Shown here one piece after another: positions 8,168-16,436 of a stretch of 64,000 bases of DNA. The position numbers were made by a program, and so were the translations under genes. A model generated the notes under the pieces. That model made no database searches and had not been told where the DNA came from. It worked only from the letters and a program-made list of their open reading frames with translations. Position 1 is the first letter of the stretch, and the number at the start of each line of letters is the position of its first letter. The DNA comes from UBA10649 sp963842725 (GTDB taxonomy: Bacteria > Actinomycetota > Actinomycetes > S36-B12): assembly GCA_963842725.1 (NCBI GenBank), contig CAWJHN010000004.1:1178001-1242000 (forward strand), read 5' to 3'.

Positions 8168-8599
8168 ATGACGACCACACGTGACATCGACACGCTGGGC
8201 AGGGCGAAGTACATCTCCTTGACCACGTTCCGGGCGGACGGCAGGCCGGTGGCGACGCCGGTCTGGCTCGTGCGTGACGCAGACACCCTGCGCGTCCTGA
8301 CGGACCCGGCGTCGGGCAAGGTGCGGCGCCTGCGTGCGAACCCCCGGGCGAGCGTGTCGGTGTGCGACATGCGGGGCAGGACCAAGGCGGGCGCACGCTC
8401 GGTGCCGGTCGTGGTCACCCTGCAGGACGCCGCGGGCACCACCGACACCCTGGCGCGCATCACCAGCAAGTACGGCCTGACGGGTCGCATCCTGGGGTGG
8501 ATGAACTCCCGGAAGGCCCGCAAGGCCGCCCGCGGCGAGATCCAGCACCTCGGGCTCGTGCTCCGACTGGACGTACCCGAGACGGACGACCCGCAGTGA
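8168..8599 (+). CDS. PPOX-class (probable F420-binding) oxidoreductase
   Basis: A 143-residue pyridoxamine-phosphate-oxidase-fold protein: a split beta-barrel with YISLTTFRADGRPVATPVWL near the N-terminus, a pattern shared with the small PPOX F420-dependent proteins of actinobacteria, then ASGKVRRLRANPRASVSVCD. Such proteins use F420 or flavin to reduce small molecules; the substrate is unknown. An F420 cofactor-synthesis gene (cofC) in the same window shows that F420 is available to this organism. First gene of a cassette with two membrane-protein genes, each overlapping the next by 1-4 bases, under PadR control. Confidence 0.85.
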   Translation: MTTTRDIDTLGRAKYISLTTFRADGRPVATPVWLVRDADTLRVLTDPASGKVRRLRANPRASVSVCDMRGRTKAGARSVPVVVTLQDAAGTTDTLARITSKYGLTGRILGWMNSRKARKAARGEIQHLGLVLRLDVPETDDPQ

Positions 8600-9330
8600 T
8601 GGTCGTCGTCAGCGTCGTCGTGCTCGCCGGGGCAGTGACGCTGATCCTCGTCGGACGAGGCCTGTCGGCTCGGGTCGCGTCAGCGCCCAACCCGGTCGTC
8701 GCCCTGAACGTGCGCTATCAGCCGATCGCGCTGGGGATAGCAGTGGTAGCCGTGCTGGTCGTGCGCGCCCTGGCTCCCGATCACGCGGACTTCCTCGCTT
8801 TGGGGGACTGGTCGGCGCCTGCTCAGGGCCTCGGCTGGCTGGGGGTCGCCGACGGCGACAGCTGGGTCACCGTCGGGTGGACCTTCCTTGCCATCACGAC
8901 CGTGGTCACGGCCGTCGTCGTCTGGCTGCAGGTCGGACGGCCGGCCAGTATCCGATGGCGCGGCCTGGTCGCCGCCCTGCCGCTGGCCGCGGTGTTCTCC
9001 GTTGCCAACGCCGTCGCCGAGGAGCTGCTGTTCCGGCTGACCGTCACGGAGGCACTGGCTCCGGTCGCCACTGCCGGGGCGATCGCCGCCCTGTCTGCGG
9101 CGCTGTTCGGATTCCCGCACTGGTTCGGCAACCCCGGTCGGACTCCCGGGGTCCTCATGGCCGGTTTCGTGGGTGCCCTCCTGGCCTTGAGCGTCCTGCA
9201 GACCGGAGGCCTGGGGTGGGCGCTGGCGATTCACTTCTCGCTCGACGTGGTCATCCTCACGATCGTGTTGGCGGCGGGTGCTCCCCGCGCGACGTGCCCG
9301 GTGCCTTCCGACGTGGAGGTGCCGGCGTGA
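8599..9330 (+). CDS. CPBP-family intramembrane protease
   Basis: A 243-residue membrane protein with about seven hydrophobic segments. The CPBP (Rce1-like/abortive-infection) motifs are visible: EELLFR for the Glu-Glu-x-x-x-Arg motif, FGFPHW for Phe-x-x-x-His, and the late His in IHFSLDVV. The family includes CAAX prenyl proteases and bacteriocin-immunity proteins; the bacterial substrate is unknown. The ATG overlaps the PPOX stop (TGATG), so it is translationally coupled and falls under the same PadR control. Confidence 0.85.
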   Translation: MVVVSVVVLAGAVTLILVGRGLSARVASAPNPVVALNVRYQPIALGIAVVAVLVVRALAPDHADFLALGDWSAPAQGLGWLGVADGDSWVTVGWTFLAITTVVTAVVVWLQVGRPASIRWRGLVAALPLAAVFSVANAVAEELLFRLTVTEALAPVATAGAIAALSAALFGFPHWFGNPGRTPGVLMAGFVGALLALSVLQTGGLGWALAIHFSLDVVILTIVLAAGAPRATCPVPSDVEVPA

Positions 9331-9740
9331 GCCGACGCCGGCTGGCAGTGATCGCAGCCGTGACGGGTTCGGTGCTCATCGGCGCTGTCATCCTGTTCCA
9401 GCTGGCCGTCGCGCTTGGCGCGCCCCTCGGCCATCTGACGCAAGGGGGCGGCGTGGACGGCACCCTGCCGATGTCCGGTCGACTGGTGGCGGTGGGATCG
9501 GCTGCCCTTCTCGCGGTCATGGGCCTGGGCCTGCTCGCCCGGGCGGGCATCGGTCCGCTGCGAGCGGCGCCGCGGCGACTCGTCACGGCGATCGCGTGGT
9601 TCACCGCGATCTACGCGGGACTGGGCGTGCTGCTCAACCTGGCGAGCCCCTCGCCGGCGGAGCGGTGGGCGTGGGCCCCGGTGACCGCCCTGATCCTCGG
9701 GTGCGCTGTCGTCACGCTGCGGGCAACGCGGCGGGGCTGA
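9327..9740 (+). CDS. Small membrane protein of unknown function
   Basis: A 137-residue protein with four predicted membrane segments (starting near VIAAVTGSVLIGAVILFQLA, then around LVAVGSAALLAVMGLGLL, LVTAIAWFTAIYAGLGVLL and WAWAPVTALILGCAVVTL). I do not recognise a family. The GTG start overlaps the CPBP gene stop by 4 bases, so it is the third gene of the PadR cassette. Its 3' end overlaps the convergent gene by 29 bases. Confidence 0.75.
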   Translation: MSRRRLAVIAAVTGSVLIGAVILFQLAVALGAPLGHLTQGGGVDGTLPMSGRLVAVGSAALLAVMGLGLLARAGIGPLRAAPRRLVTAIAWFTAIYAGLGVLLNLASPSPAERWAWAPVTALILGCAVVTLRATRRG

Positions 9741-9957
9741 CGGCCCGGCGGCGCCCGAAGACGAAGTAGGAGATCGGCCCCACGAAATTGACCGCGATCC
9801 CGAGCGCCCAGGCCGGCTTCGGGCCGCGCACCAGCTCGGCCGGCCGTCGGGCCAGGTCGACCCATGCGGTTGCTGCTAGCGAGATCTGCACGGATGCCAT
9901 CACCAGGATCGCGGTCTTCTCCCGGTCGGTCAGGTCGCTCCAGTGCTTGCGTGCCAT
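9712..9957 (-). CDS. Small PLDc_N-domain membrane protein
   Basis: An 81-residue protein with two hydrophobic segments and the pattern DREKTAILVMASVQISLAAT ... WALGIAVNFVGPISYFVFGR, which resembles the phospholipase D N-terminal-like (PLDc_N) domain. Alone it has no phospholipase catalytic motif. GGAGGTG lies 5 bases before the ATG at 9957 and decides the start. Its last 29 bases overlap the end of the convergent membrane-protein gene. Role unknown. Confidence 0.75.
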   Translation of the reverse strand: MARKHWSDLTDREKTAILVMASVQISLAATAWVDLARRPAELVRGPKPAWALGIAVNFVGPISYFVFGRRRAVSPAALPAA

Positions 9958-9997
9958 GGCACACCTCCACCCCCAACGATGACGGATGCGCGTGCAG

Positions 9998-10016
9998 GTT
10001 GCCACCGGACGGCAAC
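9998..10016. promoter_or_regulatory. Inverted repeat upstream of leuB
   Basis: GTTGCC-N7-GGCAAC ends directly at the TAGCCT box of leuB, so a protein bound there would touch the promoter. No regulator is identified. Confidence 0.35.
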
Positions 10017-10022
10017 TAGCCT
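10017..10022 (+). promoter_or_regulatory. -10 box of leuB (leaderless)
   Basis: TAGCCT lies exactly 6 bases before the ATG at 10029, which places the probable transcription start on the start codon. Confidence 0.55.
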
Positions 10023-10028
10023 TCCCCT

Positions 10029-11093
10029 ATGCCACGAACACTCAACCTCGCCCTCATCCCCGGTGACGGCATCGGCACCGAGGTCGTCGCGGAGGCCGTC
10101 AAGGTCCTCTCGGCGATCGCACCCGCGGCCGGTCTCGACGTCCAGACCACGGAGTACGACCTCGGCGCCCGCCGCTTCAACGAGACCGGCGAGCTGCTGC
10201 CCGACGAGGTCGTGGAGGAGCTTCGCGGGTACGACGCGATCCTGCTCGGCGCGATCGGCGACCCATCGGTGGCACCCGGCATCCTGGAGCGTGGCGTGCT
10301 GCTGCCCCTGCGCTTCGTCATGGACCACCACGTCAACCTTCGGCCGGTGAAGCTCTACCCGGGGGTCACCGGGCCCCTGGCCGGCAAGGGACCCGCGGAG
10401 ATCGACTTCGTCGTGTGCCGCGAGGGCACCGAGGGACCCTACGTCGGCGCCGGCGGCACGCTGCGCAAGGGCACGCCGCACGAGGTCGCCACCGAGGTGA
10501 GCCTGAACACGGAGTTCGGGGCCGAGCGGATCATCCGAGATGCTTTCGAGCGGGCCACCCGCCGCCGCAGCAAGGTGACCCTCGTCCACAAGACCAACGT
10601 CCTTGTGCACGCGGGCAGCCTGTGGCAGCGCACGTTCGACATGGTGGCCCGTGAGTACCCGGGCGTCGAGACCGACTACTGCCACGTCGACGCGGCGTCG
10701 ATGTTCTTCCTGACGCAGCCCGAGCGCTTCGACGTCATCGTCACGGACAACCTCTTCGGAGACATCCTCACCGACATCGGGGCCGCGATCGCCGGAGGCA
10801 TCGGACTTGCGGCCAGCGGCAATCTCGATCCCAGCCGTCGCAACCCGAGCATGTTCGAGCCGGTCCACGGCTCCGCGCCGGACATCGCGGGCCAGGGCAA
10901 GGCCGACCCCACCGCCACCGTCATGTCGCTGGCGATGCTGCTCGAGCACGTCGGGGAGTCAACGGCCGCTGCGTGGGTCGAGACCTCCGTCGCCGGCGAC
11001 CTCGCGACGCGCGGGGCGTCCGTGCGCAGCACGTCGCAGATCGGCGACGCGCTGGCCGCCGCTGCAGCCGCTGCAGCCGCTGCGGCCGTCTGA
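10029..11093 (+). CDS. leuB: 3-isopropylmalate dehydrogenase
   Basis: NAD-dependent oxidative decarboxylation of 3-isopropylmalate in leucine synthesis; in organisms with CimA the same enzyme also acts on 3-methylmalate for isoleucine. The 354-residue protein has the N-terminal IPGDGIGTEVV, the substrate-contacting FVVCREGTEGPYVG, and the metal-site region VTDNLFGDILTDIGAAIAGG. The C-terminus ends in a run of 11 alanines (a GCx repeat), absent from the core fold and probably disordered. It probably has a leaderless transcript. ilvE follows 45 bases downstream behind its own -10 box. Confidence 0.97.
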   Translation: MPRTLNLALIPGDGIGTEVVAEAVKVLSAIAPAAGLDVQTTEYDLGARRFNETGELLPDEVVEELRGYDAILLGAIGDPSVAPGILERGVLLPLRFVMDHHVNLRPVKLYPGVTGPLAGKGPAEIDFVVCREGTEGPYVGAGGTLRKGTPHEVATEVSLNTEFGAERIIRDAFERATRRRSKVTLVHKTNVLVHAGSLWQRTFDMVAREYPGVETDYCHVDAASMFFLTQPERFDVIVTDNLFGDILTDIGAAIAGGIGLAASGNLDPSRRNPSMFEPVHGSAPDIAGQGKADPTATVMSLAMLLEHVGESTAAAWVETSVAGDLATRGASVRSTSQIGDALAAAAAAAAAAAV

Positions 11094-11126
11094 CCTCGAT
11101 CGCCTGCACGGCATTGACCCGGAAGG

Positions 11127-11132
11127 TAGCGT
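11127..11132 (+). promoter_or_regulatory. -10 box of ilvE (leaderless)
   Basis: TAGCGT lies exactly 6 bases before the ATG at 11139. No convincing -35 box is seen. Confidence 0.5.
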
Positions 11133-11138
11133 CCTGAC

Positions 11139-12260
11139 ATGACCACGATGGAGACCGGCACGGCCCTGTGGCCGATCGCGCTCACCCCGTCCGACCACCC
11201 CGCCGCGGACGAGGCACGCGAAGCCGTCCTCGCCGACCCGGGGTTCGGCCGCTACTTCACCGACAACATGGTCCGGGCGACCTGGACGGCCGACGAGGGT
11301 TGGCACGACGCCCGGCTGGAGGCCTACGGCCCGATCTCGCTGGACCCGGCGACGAACTTCATGCACTACGGGCAGGCGATCTTCGAGGGCCTCAAGGCCT
11401 ACCGGCACGCGGACGGCAGCATTCGCACCTTCCGCCCGATGCAGAACGCCGAGCGGTTCGCCAACTCGGCCCGGCGGCTGGCGATGGCCGAGCTGCCGGT
11501 CGAGCTGTTCATCGGGTCGATCGAGGCGCTGGTCCGCCAGGATCGGGCCTGGGTCCCCGGCGGCCAGGAGAAGTCGCTGTACCTGCGCCCCTTCATGATC
11601 TCCACCGAGATCGGACTGGGCGTCCGGCCCGCCAACCGGTACGAGTACCTCCTGATCGCCTCGCCCGCCGGCGCCTACTTCCCGCGGGGGGTCAAGCCGG
11701 TCAGCGTCTGGCTTTCCGACGACTACGTCCGGGCGGCCCCGGGCGGCACCGGCGAGGCCAAGTGCGCCGGCAACTACGCCGCCTCCCTGGTCGCACAGGC
11801 CGAGGCCGCCCAGCACGGATGCGACCAGGTGGTCTGGCTCGATGCGGTCGAGCGCCGATGGATCGAGGAGATGGGGGGGATGAACCTGTACTTCGTCCTC
11901 GGCCATGGCGACTCGGCACGCCTGGTCACGCCCGAGCTGACCGGATCGCTCCTGCCCGGCATCACGCGCTCATCGCTGCTGACGGTCGCGACCGACCTCG
12001 GCATCCGGGCCGAGGAGGGGCGCATCAGCGTCGACGAGTGGCGCGAGGGCTGCTCCTCCGGCGAGGTCACCGAGGTGTTCGCGTGCGGCACCGCTGCGGT
12101 GATCACGCCGGTCGGCGAGGTCAAGTCGCGCACCAGCGGCGCCTGGCAGGTCGGCGAGGGCGGCACCGGTCCGGTCACGTCGCGACTGCGACACGCTCTG
12201 CTCGACATCCAGACCGGCCAGGCGCCCGACACGCACAACTGGCTTCACACGATCTGCTAG
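11139..12260 (+). CDS. ilvE: Branched-chain amino acid aminotransferase
   Basis: A 373-residue fold-type IV PLP enzyme that transfers the amino group of glutamate to the 2-keto acids of Leu, Ile and Val. Diagnostic stretches are FMHYGQAIFEGLKAYRH, LYLRPFMI, the PLP lysine in GTGEAKCAGNYAAS, and the phosphate-binding region FACGTAAVITPVG. Length matches the actinobacterial group. It lies between leuB and cimA in a cluster for branched-chain synthesis. A hairpin 25 bases after the stop probably ends the transcript before the cimA leader. Confidence 0.97.
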   Translation: MTTMETGTALWPIALTPSDHPAADEAREAVLADPGFGRYFTDNMVRATWTADEGWHDARLEAYGPISLDPATNFMHYGQAIFEGLKAYRHADGSIRTFRPMQNAERFANSARRLAMAELPVELFIGSIEALVRQDRAWVPGGQEKSLYLRPFMISTEIGLGVRPANRYEYLLIASPAGAYFPRGVKPVSVWLSDDYVRAAPGGTGEAKCAGNYAASLVAQAEAAQHGCDQVVWLDAVERRWIEEMGGMNLYFVLGHGDSARLVTPELTGSLLPGITRSSLLTVATDLGIRAEEGRISVDEWREGCSSGEVTEVFACGTAAVITPVGEVKSRTSGAWQVGEGGTGPVTSRLRHALLDIQTGQAPDTHNWLHTIC

Positions 12261-12284
12261 GCGCACACTGGATCGCATGGGACG

Positions 12285-12319
12285 GTCGCGTCGGTAGGGC
12301 TGACCTCCGACAGCGCGAC
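12285..12319 (+). terminator. Hairpin after ilvE
   Basis: GTCGCG (12285-12290) pairs with CGCGAC (12314-12319), extended inward by TCGG/CCGA with small bulges. No T-run follows. It would separate ilvE from the cimA leader. Confidence 0.4.
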
Positions 12320-12450
12320 GTCGACGAACCAGCGTCGAGCGGGGCATCTTGCTCGTGGATGGCACCGGCAGGTGCTCGCGGCCTACGACGCGTTCGGCAG
12401 CGGCACCAGTCGCTGACCGTTCGGACGGTGGCGTGTGGCAGACTTCAGGC

Positions 12451-12480
12451 GTGCACCGCACCGCCATCATCATTAACTAG
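12451..12480 (+). CDS. cimA leader peptide MHRTAIIIN
   Basis: GTG CAC CGC ACC GCC ATC ATC ATT AAC TAG: nine residues with three consecutive isoleucine codons directly before the stop. It lies in the 312-base gap upstream of cimA, whose pathway makes isoleucine. The stop codon touches the first arm of an 11-bp hairpin, and a terminator follows. That is the layout of an attenuator leader. The ribosome-binding site is weak (CAGG 4-7 bases upstream), and GTG is the only start that fits, so the start is inferred. Confidence 0.72.
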   Translation: MHRTAIIIN

Positions 12481-12532
12481 CGCGTCGACGATCCGTCGAC
12501 GCGCAGCCCTTCGCACCCGCGGGGGGCTTTTT
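12480..12532 (+). promoter_or_regulatory. Isoleucine attenuator of cimA
   Basis: A perfect hairpin GCGCGTCGACG-ATC-CGTCGACGCGC (12480-12504) is followed at once by AGCCC (12505-12509), a 14-base loop, GGGCT (12524-12528) and a five-T run (12528-12532). The second element looks like an intrinsic terminator; the first could be the pause hairpin. The remaining 40 bases to the cimA ATG hold its ribosome-binding site (AAAGGA). I could not identify a clear antiterminator by eye, so the switching mechanism is open. The rest of the 312-base gap, 12320-12450, shows no other feature. Confidence 0.7.
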
Positions 12533-12572
12533 CGTTGACGGACGCCGGACTGCCCCGACCAAAGGACCTGCC

Positions 12573-14156
12573 ATGCCTCGCCCAGACGCCTTCCACGTCT
12601 ACGACACCACGCTGCGCGACGGAGCCCAGCGCGAGGGGATCTCGTACTCGGTCGCGGACAAGCTTGCGGTCGCCCGGCTGCTGGACGACTACGGCGTGGG
12701 CTTCATCGAGGGCGGCTGGCCGGGGGCCATGCCCAAGGACACCGAGTTCTTCCAGCGGGCGGCCACCGAGCTGACCCTGCGCAACGCCGAGCTCGTGGCG
12801 TTCGGGGCGACCCGAAAGGCTGGCGTGAGGGTTCAGGACGACCTCCAGGTGAGGGCACTGCTGGATTCGCAGGCACCCGTCATCACCGTGGTCGCGAAGT
12901 CCGACGTTCGCCATGTCAAGGAAGCCCTGCGGACGACCGACGAGGAGAACCTCGCGATGGTGACGGACACCGTCGCGTTCCTCGTCGGGGAGGGGCGCAA
13001 GGTCTTCGTGGACATGGAGCACTTCTTCGACGGGTACAAGCACGACGCGGACTACGGCGTTCGGCTGCTCGTGGCGGCCGCGGAGGCCGGCGCCGCGGTC
13101 GGCGTGATGTGCGACACCAACGGCGGAATGCTGCCCTACGGCATGTACGAGATCGTGACGGACGTCCGGCAGCGCTCGGGTGTCCGGCTCGGCATCCACT
13201 GCCAGGACGACACGGGCTGCGCCATCGCCAACTCCGTCACGGCCGTGGAGGCCGGGGTGACTCACGTGCAGTGCACCGCGAACGGCTACGGGGAGCGCAC
13301 CGGGAACGCCGACCTGTTCGTGGTCGTCCCCAACCTCCAGCTCAAGATGGGGATCGACTGCCTGCCGGAGGGCAAGCTCGCGGAGACCGTCCTGGTCTCG
13401 CGGGCCATCGCCGAGATCGCCAACATCGCCCCGAACACGCACCAGCCGTACGCGGGATGGGCGTCGTTCGCCCACAAGGCCGGCCTGCACGCCAGCGCGC
13501 TGAAGGTCAACGCCGAGCTGTACAACCACATCGACCCGGCCGTGGTCGGCAACGAGCAGAACGTGCTGGTCACCGAGATGGCCGGTCGGGCGTCCATCGA
13601 GCTGAAGGGCGCGGAGCTCGGCCATGACCTCTCGATGAGCCCGCAGATCGTCACGAGCGTGGTCGAGCAGGTCAAGGAGCTCGAGTCGCAGGGCTGGACC
13701 TTCGAGGCGGCCGACGCGTCGTTCGAGCTGCTCATCCTCGACGCACAGGGGGTCGAGGTGGCCTTCCAGGTCGAGTCCTGGCGCACCATCGTCGAGCAGG
13801 ACGCGGAGGGGATCGTCAAGACCGAGGCGACGGTGAAGATCCATATCGGCGGCGAGCGGATCATCTCCACGGCCGAGGGGAACGGGCCCGTCAACGCGCT
13901 CGACCGCGCCATGCGCAGGGCGATCGTCCAGGCGTACCCGGACCTCGACACGCTGCGCCTGGTCGACTACAAGGTGCGCATCCTCGACGAGAAGTCCGGC
14001 ACCGGCGCGAAGACGCGCGTCCTCATCGGCACGTCCGACGGCAAGGACTCGTGGAGCACGGTCGGGGTGCACGAGAACGTCATCGCCGCGTCATGGCGGG
14101 CGCTCGAGGACGCGATGAAGTTCGGACTGCTGCGGCGGGAGGCAGGAGCCCGGTAG
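12573..14156 (+). CDS. cimA: (R)-citramalate synthase
   Basis: Condenses pyruvate and acetyl-CoA to (R)-citramalate, the entry to the threonine-independent isoleucine pathway; LeuCD and LeuB then process the product. At 527 residues it is of the long CimA class, related to LeuA but distinct: DTTLRDGAQREGISYSVADK at the N-terminus, GFIEGGWPGAMPKD, HCQDDTGCAIANS, CTANGYGERTGNADL, and a C-terminal regulatory domain (about residues 390-525) of the type that binds isoleucine in this family. The ATG is preceded by AAAGGA. The upstream isoleucine-codon leader supports isoleucine-pathway assignment over homocitrate or isopropylmalate synthase. Confidence 0.93.
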   Translation: MPRPDAFHVYDTTLRDGAQREGISYSVADKLAVARLLDDYGVGFIEGGWPGAMPKDTEFFQRAATELTLRNAELVAFGATRKAGVRVQDDLQVRALLDSQAPVITVVAKSDVRHVKEALRTTDEENLAMVTDTVAFLVGEGRKVFVDMEHFFDGYKHDADYGVRLLVAAAEAGAAVGVMCDTNGGMLPYGMYEIVTDVRQRSGVRLGIHCQDDTGCAIANSVTAVEAGVTHVQCTANGYGERTGNADLFVVVPNLQLKMGIDCLPEGKLAETVLVSRAIAEIANIAPNTHQPYAGWASFAHKAGLHASALKVNAELYNHIDPAVVGNEQNVLVTEMAGRASIELKGAELGHDLSMSPQIVTSVVEQVKELESQGWTFEAADASFELLILDAQGVEVAFQVESWRTIVEQDAEGIVKTEATVKIHIGGERIISTAEGNGPVNALDRAMRRAIVQAYPDLDTLRLVDYKVRILDEKSGTGAKTRVLIGTSDGKDSWSTVGVHENVIAASWRALEDAMKFGLLRREAGAR

Positions 14157-14157
14157 G

Positions 14158-14163
14158 TAGGCT
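14158..14163 (+). promoter_or_regulatory. -10 box of the FAH gene (leaderless)
   Basis: TAGGCT, beginning 2 bases after the cimA stop, is exactly 6 bases before the GTG at 14170. Confidence 0.5.
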
Positions 14164-14169
14164 CACGGC

Positions 14170-14931
14170 GTGCGCATCTGCCGGGTCTCCGTCGACGACG
14201 ACCTCTTCTTCGGCCTGATCGAGGGGGAGGCCGTCGTGCTCCTCGCGGGCCATCCGTTCGGCGACCTCGCGCCCGAGGGTCGGGTCCTGCCGCTGGCCGA
14301 CGTACGGCTCGTCGCGCCGGTACTGCCCAGCAAGGTCATCGCGGTGGGCCGCAACTACGCCGAGCATGCGCGCGAGCTGGGCAACGAGGTGCCCGCCGCC
14401 CCGATGGTGTTCCTCAAGCCGAGCACCTCGATCGTTGGCCCCGGGGAGCCGATCGCGCTGCCGTGGCAGTCCGAGCAGGTGGAGCACGAGGCCGAGTTGG
14501 CGGTGGTGATCGGCCGGGTGTGCCGGGAGGTGCCGGAGGAGCGCGTGCCCGATGTCGTGCTCGGCTACACCTGCGCGAATGACGTCACGGCCCGCGACCT
14601 CCAGCGCACCGACGGTCAGTGGGGACGGGCCAAGGGGTTCGACTCGTTCTGCCCGATCGGCCCCTGGATCGAGACCGACGTCGACCTCGACGACGCCGCC
14701 ATCGTGTGTCGCGTCAACGACGAGCTCCGGCAGGACGGAGTGCTCGGCGACATGGTTCGCGGCGTGCCCGAGCTCGTGTCGTGGATCAGCTCGGTCATGA
14801 CGCTGCTGCCCGGTGACGTCATCCTCACCGGAACTCCGGCGGGCGTCGGACCGCTGGCGGCCGGCGACGTGGTTTCCGTTGCCATCGACGGTATTGGCAC
14901 TCTGACGAATCCGGTGATCGATCGTGACTGA
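14170..14931 (+). CDS. Fumarylacetoacetate hydrolase-family protein
   Basis: A 253-residue FAH-fold protein of the short (YcgM/FAHD1-like) type. Metal ligands of the family are visible: the Glu residues in QVEHEAELAVVIG and the Asp in CANDVTARDLQ; the substrate loop KGFDSFCPIGPW and TGTPAGVGPL are also typical. Members act as acylpyruvate hydrolases or oxaloacetate decarboxylases/tautomerases; which applies here cannot be told. The GTG at 14170 follows a -10 box at 6 bases. Its stop overlaps the gltX start within GTGACTGA, so gltX is translationally coupled, an arrangement known in other actinobacteria. Confidence 0.9.
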   Translation: MRICRVSVDDDLFFGLIEGEAVVLLAGHPFGDLAPEGRVLPLADVRLVAPVLPSKVIAVGRNYAEHARELGNEVPAAPMVFLKPSTSIVGPGEPIALPWQSEQVEHEAELAVVIGRVCREVPEERVPDVVLGYTCANDVTARDLQRTDGQWGRAKGFDSFCPIGPWIETDVDLDDAAIVCRVNDELRQDGVLGDMVRGVPELVSWISSVMTLLPGDVILTGTPAGVGPLAAGDVVSVAIDGIGTLTNPVIDRD

Positions 14932-16405
14932 CAGTCTCGTACGCGTCCGCTTCTGCCCGTCACCGACGGGGAATCCGCACGTCGGCATGGTGCGCACCGC
15001 CCTGTTCAACTGGGCCTATGCGCGGCACACGGGCGGGACCTTCGTGTTCCGCATCGAGGACACCGACAGCGCGCGCGACAGCGAGGAGTCGTACGAGGCG
15101 CTGCTCGGGGCGCTCGAATGGCTCGGGCTGACCTGGGACGAGGGCCCGGTCGTCGGAGGTCCGCACGAGCCGTACCGGCAGTCGGTCCGCATGCGTGACG
15201 GTCTCTACGCCGACGTGGCCCGGCGGCTGATCGATGCCGGACGCGCCTATCACTGCTACTGCTCTCCCGAGGAGCTGGAGCAGCGGCGCGAGGTCGCGAT
15301 GGCCGAGAAGCGGGCCCCCGGCTACGACGGCAACTGCCGGGCCCTGAGCGCGGAGCGGGTGGCCGCCTATACGGACGAGGGTCGCCTCCCGGTCGTCCGG
15401 TTCCGGATGCCCGAGCATGACTCGACGTGGGACGACCTCGTCCGGGGGCCGATCACCTTCGCCGCGGACCAGGTGCCCGACTTCGTGCTGGTGCGCGCCA
15501 ACGGCGAGCCGCTGTACACCCTGGTCAACCCCGTCGACGACGCCCTGATGCGCATCACGCACGTGCTTCGGGGCGAGGACCTGTTGTCGTCCACTCCTCG
15601 GCAGCTTGCGCTGTACGGCGCGCTCGCCGAGATCGGCGTCAGCGACGGCACTACGCCCGCGTTCGGCCACCTGCCGTACGTCATGGGCGAGGGCAACCGG
15701 AAGCTGTCGAAGCGGGACCCGGAGTCCTCGCTGCAGTGGTACCGCGACGAGGGCTATCTTCCCGAGGCCCTGCTCAACTACCTCGCGCTGCTCGGCTGGT
15801 CGATGGGCGAGGATCGGGAGTTCTTCTCGCTCGGGGAGATGGCCGAGCACTTCACGCTCGAGCGGGTCAGCCCGAATCCGGCGCGGTTCGACCTCAAGAA
15901 GTGCACGGCGATCAACGGCGACTGGATCCGTGCTCTCGGAACCGCCGACCTGGTGTTCCGGATCGTCCCCTTCCTGGTCGCGGCCGGCGTGGTGAGCGAG
16001 CCGTTGACTCCTGCGCAGCTCGAGGTGCTCGACGCAGCCGTGCCACTGGTGCAGGAGCGTATGGAGACCCTGAAGCAGTCGGTGCCGATGCTCGCGTTCC
16101 TCCTGCTGCCCGACGAGCGGTTCGTGGTCGATGAGGCCGACGCCACGGCCCTGCTCGGAGAGGCTTCGGGCCCGGTGGTCGCTGCATCGATCGCCGCACT
16201 GGAGGCTCTGGACGGATGGCAGTCCGACCTGATCGAGCAGGCGCTTCGCGCTGCGCTCATTGAGGGTTTGGGCCTGAAGCCGAAGGTGGCCTTCGGGCCC
16301 GTCCGCGTCGCCGTGACGGGTCGGCGTATCTCGCCGCCACTCTTCGAGTCCATCGAGATCCTCGGCCGCGAGACGACCCTGCGCCGGCTGCGCGCGGTCG
16401 CGTAG
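14924..16405 (+). CDS. gltX: Glutamyl-tRNA synthetase
   Basis: A 493-residue class I synthetase that charges tRNA-Glu. The HIGH-type motif appears in SPTGNPHVGMVRT and the KMSKS-type motif in KLSKRDPES. Many actinobacteria lack glutaminyl-tRNA synthetase, so GltX also makes Glu-tRNA-Gln for the GatCAB amidotransferase; the tRNA-Gln and tRNA-Glu genes directly downstream fit this. The start is the GTG at 14924 inside the end of the FAH gene. The protein ends TLRRLRAVA. Confidence 0.97.
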   Translation: MTDSLVRVRFCPSPTGNPHVGMVRTALFNWAYARHTGGTFVFRIEDTDSARDSEESYEALLGALEWLGLTWDEGPVVGGPHEPYRQSVRMRDGLYADVARRLIDAGRAYHCYCSPEELEQRREVAMAEKRAPGYDGNCRALSAERVAAYTDEGRLPVVRFRMPEHDSTWDDLVRGPITFAADQVPDFVLVRANGEPLYTLVNPVDDALMRITHVLRGEDLLSSTPRQLALYGALAEIGVSDGTTPAFGHLPYVMGEGNRKLSKRDPESSLQWYRDEGYLPEALLNYLALLGWSMGEDREFFSLGEMAEHFTLERVSPNPARFDLKKCTAINGDWIRALGTADLVFRIVPFLVAAGVVSEPLTPAQLEVLDAAVPLVQERMETLKQSVPMLAFLLLPDERFVVDEADATALLGEASGPVVAASIAALEALDGWQSDLIEQALRAALIEGLGLKPKVAFGPVRVAVTGRRISPPLFESIEILGRETTLRRLRAVA

Positions 16406-16436
16406 GAGGCGGGTCAGAGCGCCACGGCGGCTGGTC

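Noticed and set aside
8599..9330. CPBP protein as an abortive-infection phage-defence gene
   Set aside because: The family name overlaps with Abi, but there are no other defence genes nearby and the PadR/PPOX context points elsewhere.
9712..9957. Small phospholipase D
   Set aside because: Only the N-terminal membrane domain type is present; the HxKxxxxD catalytic motif is absent.
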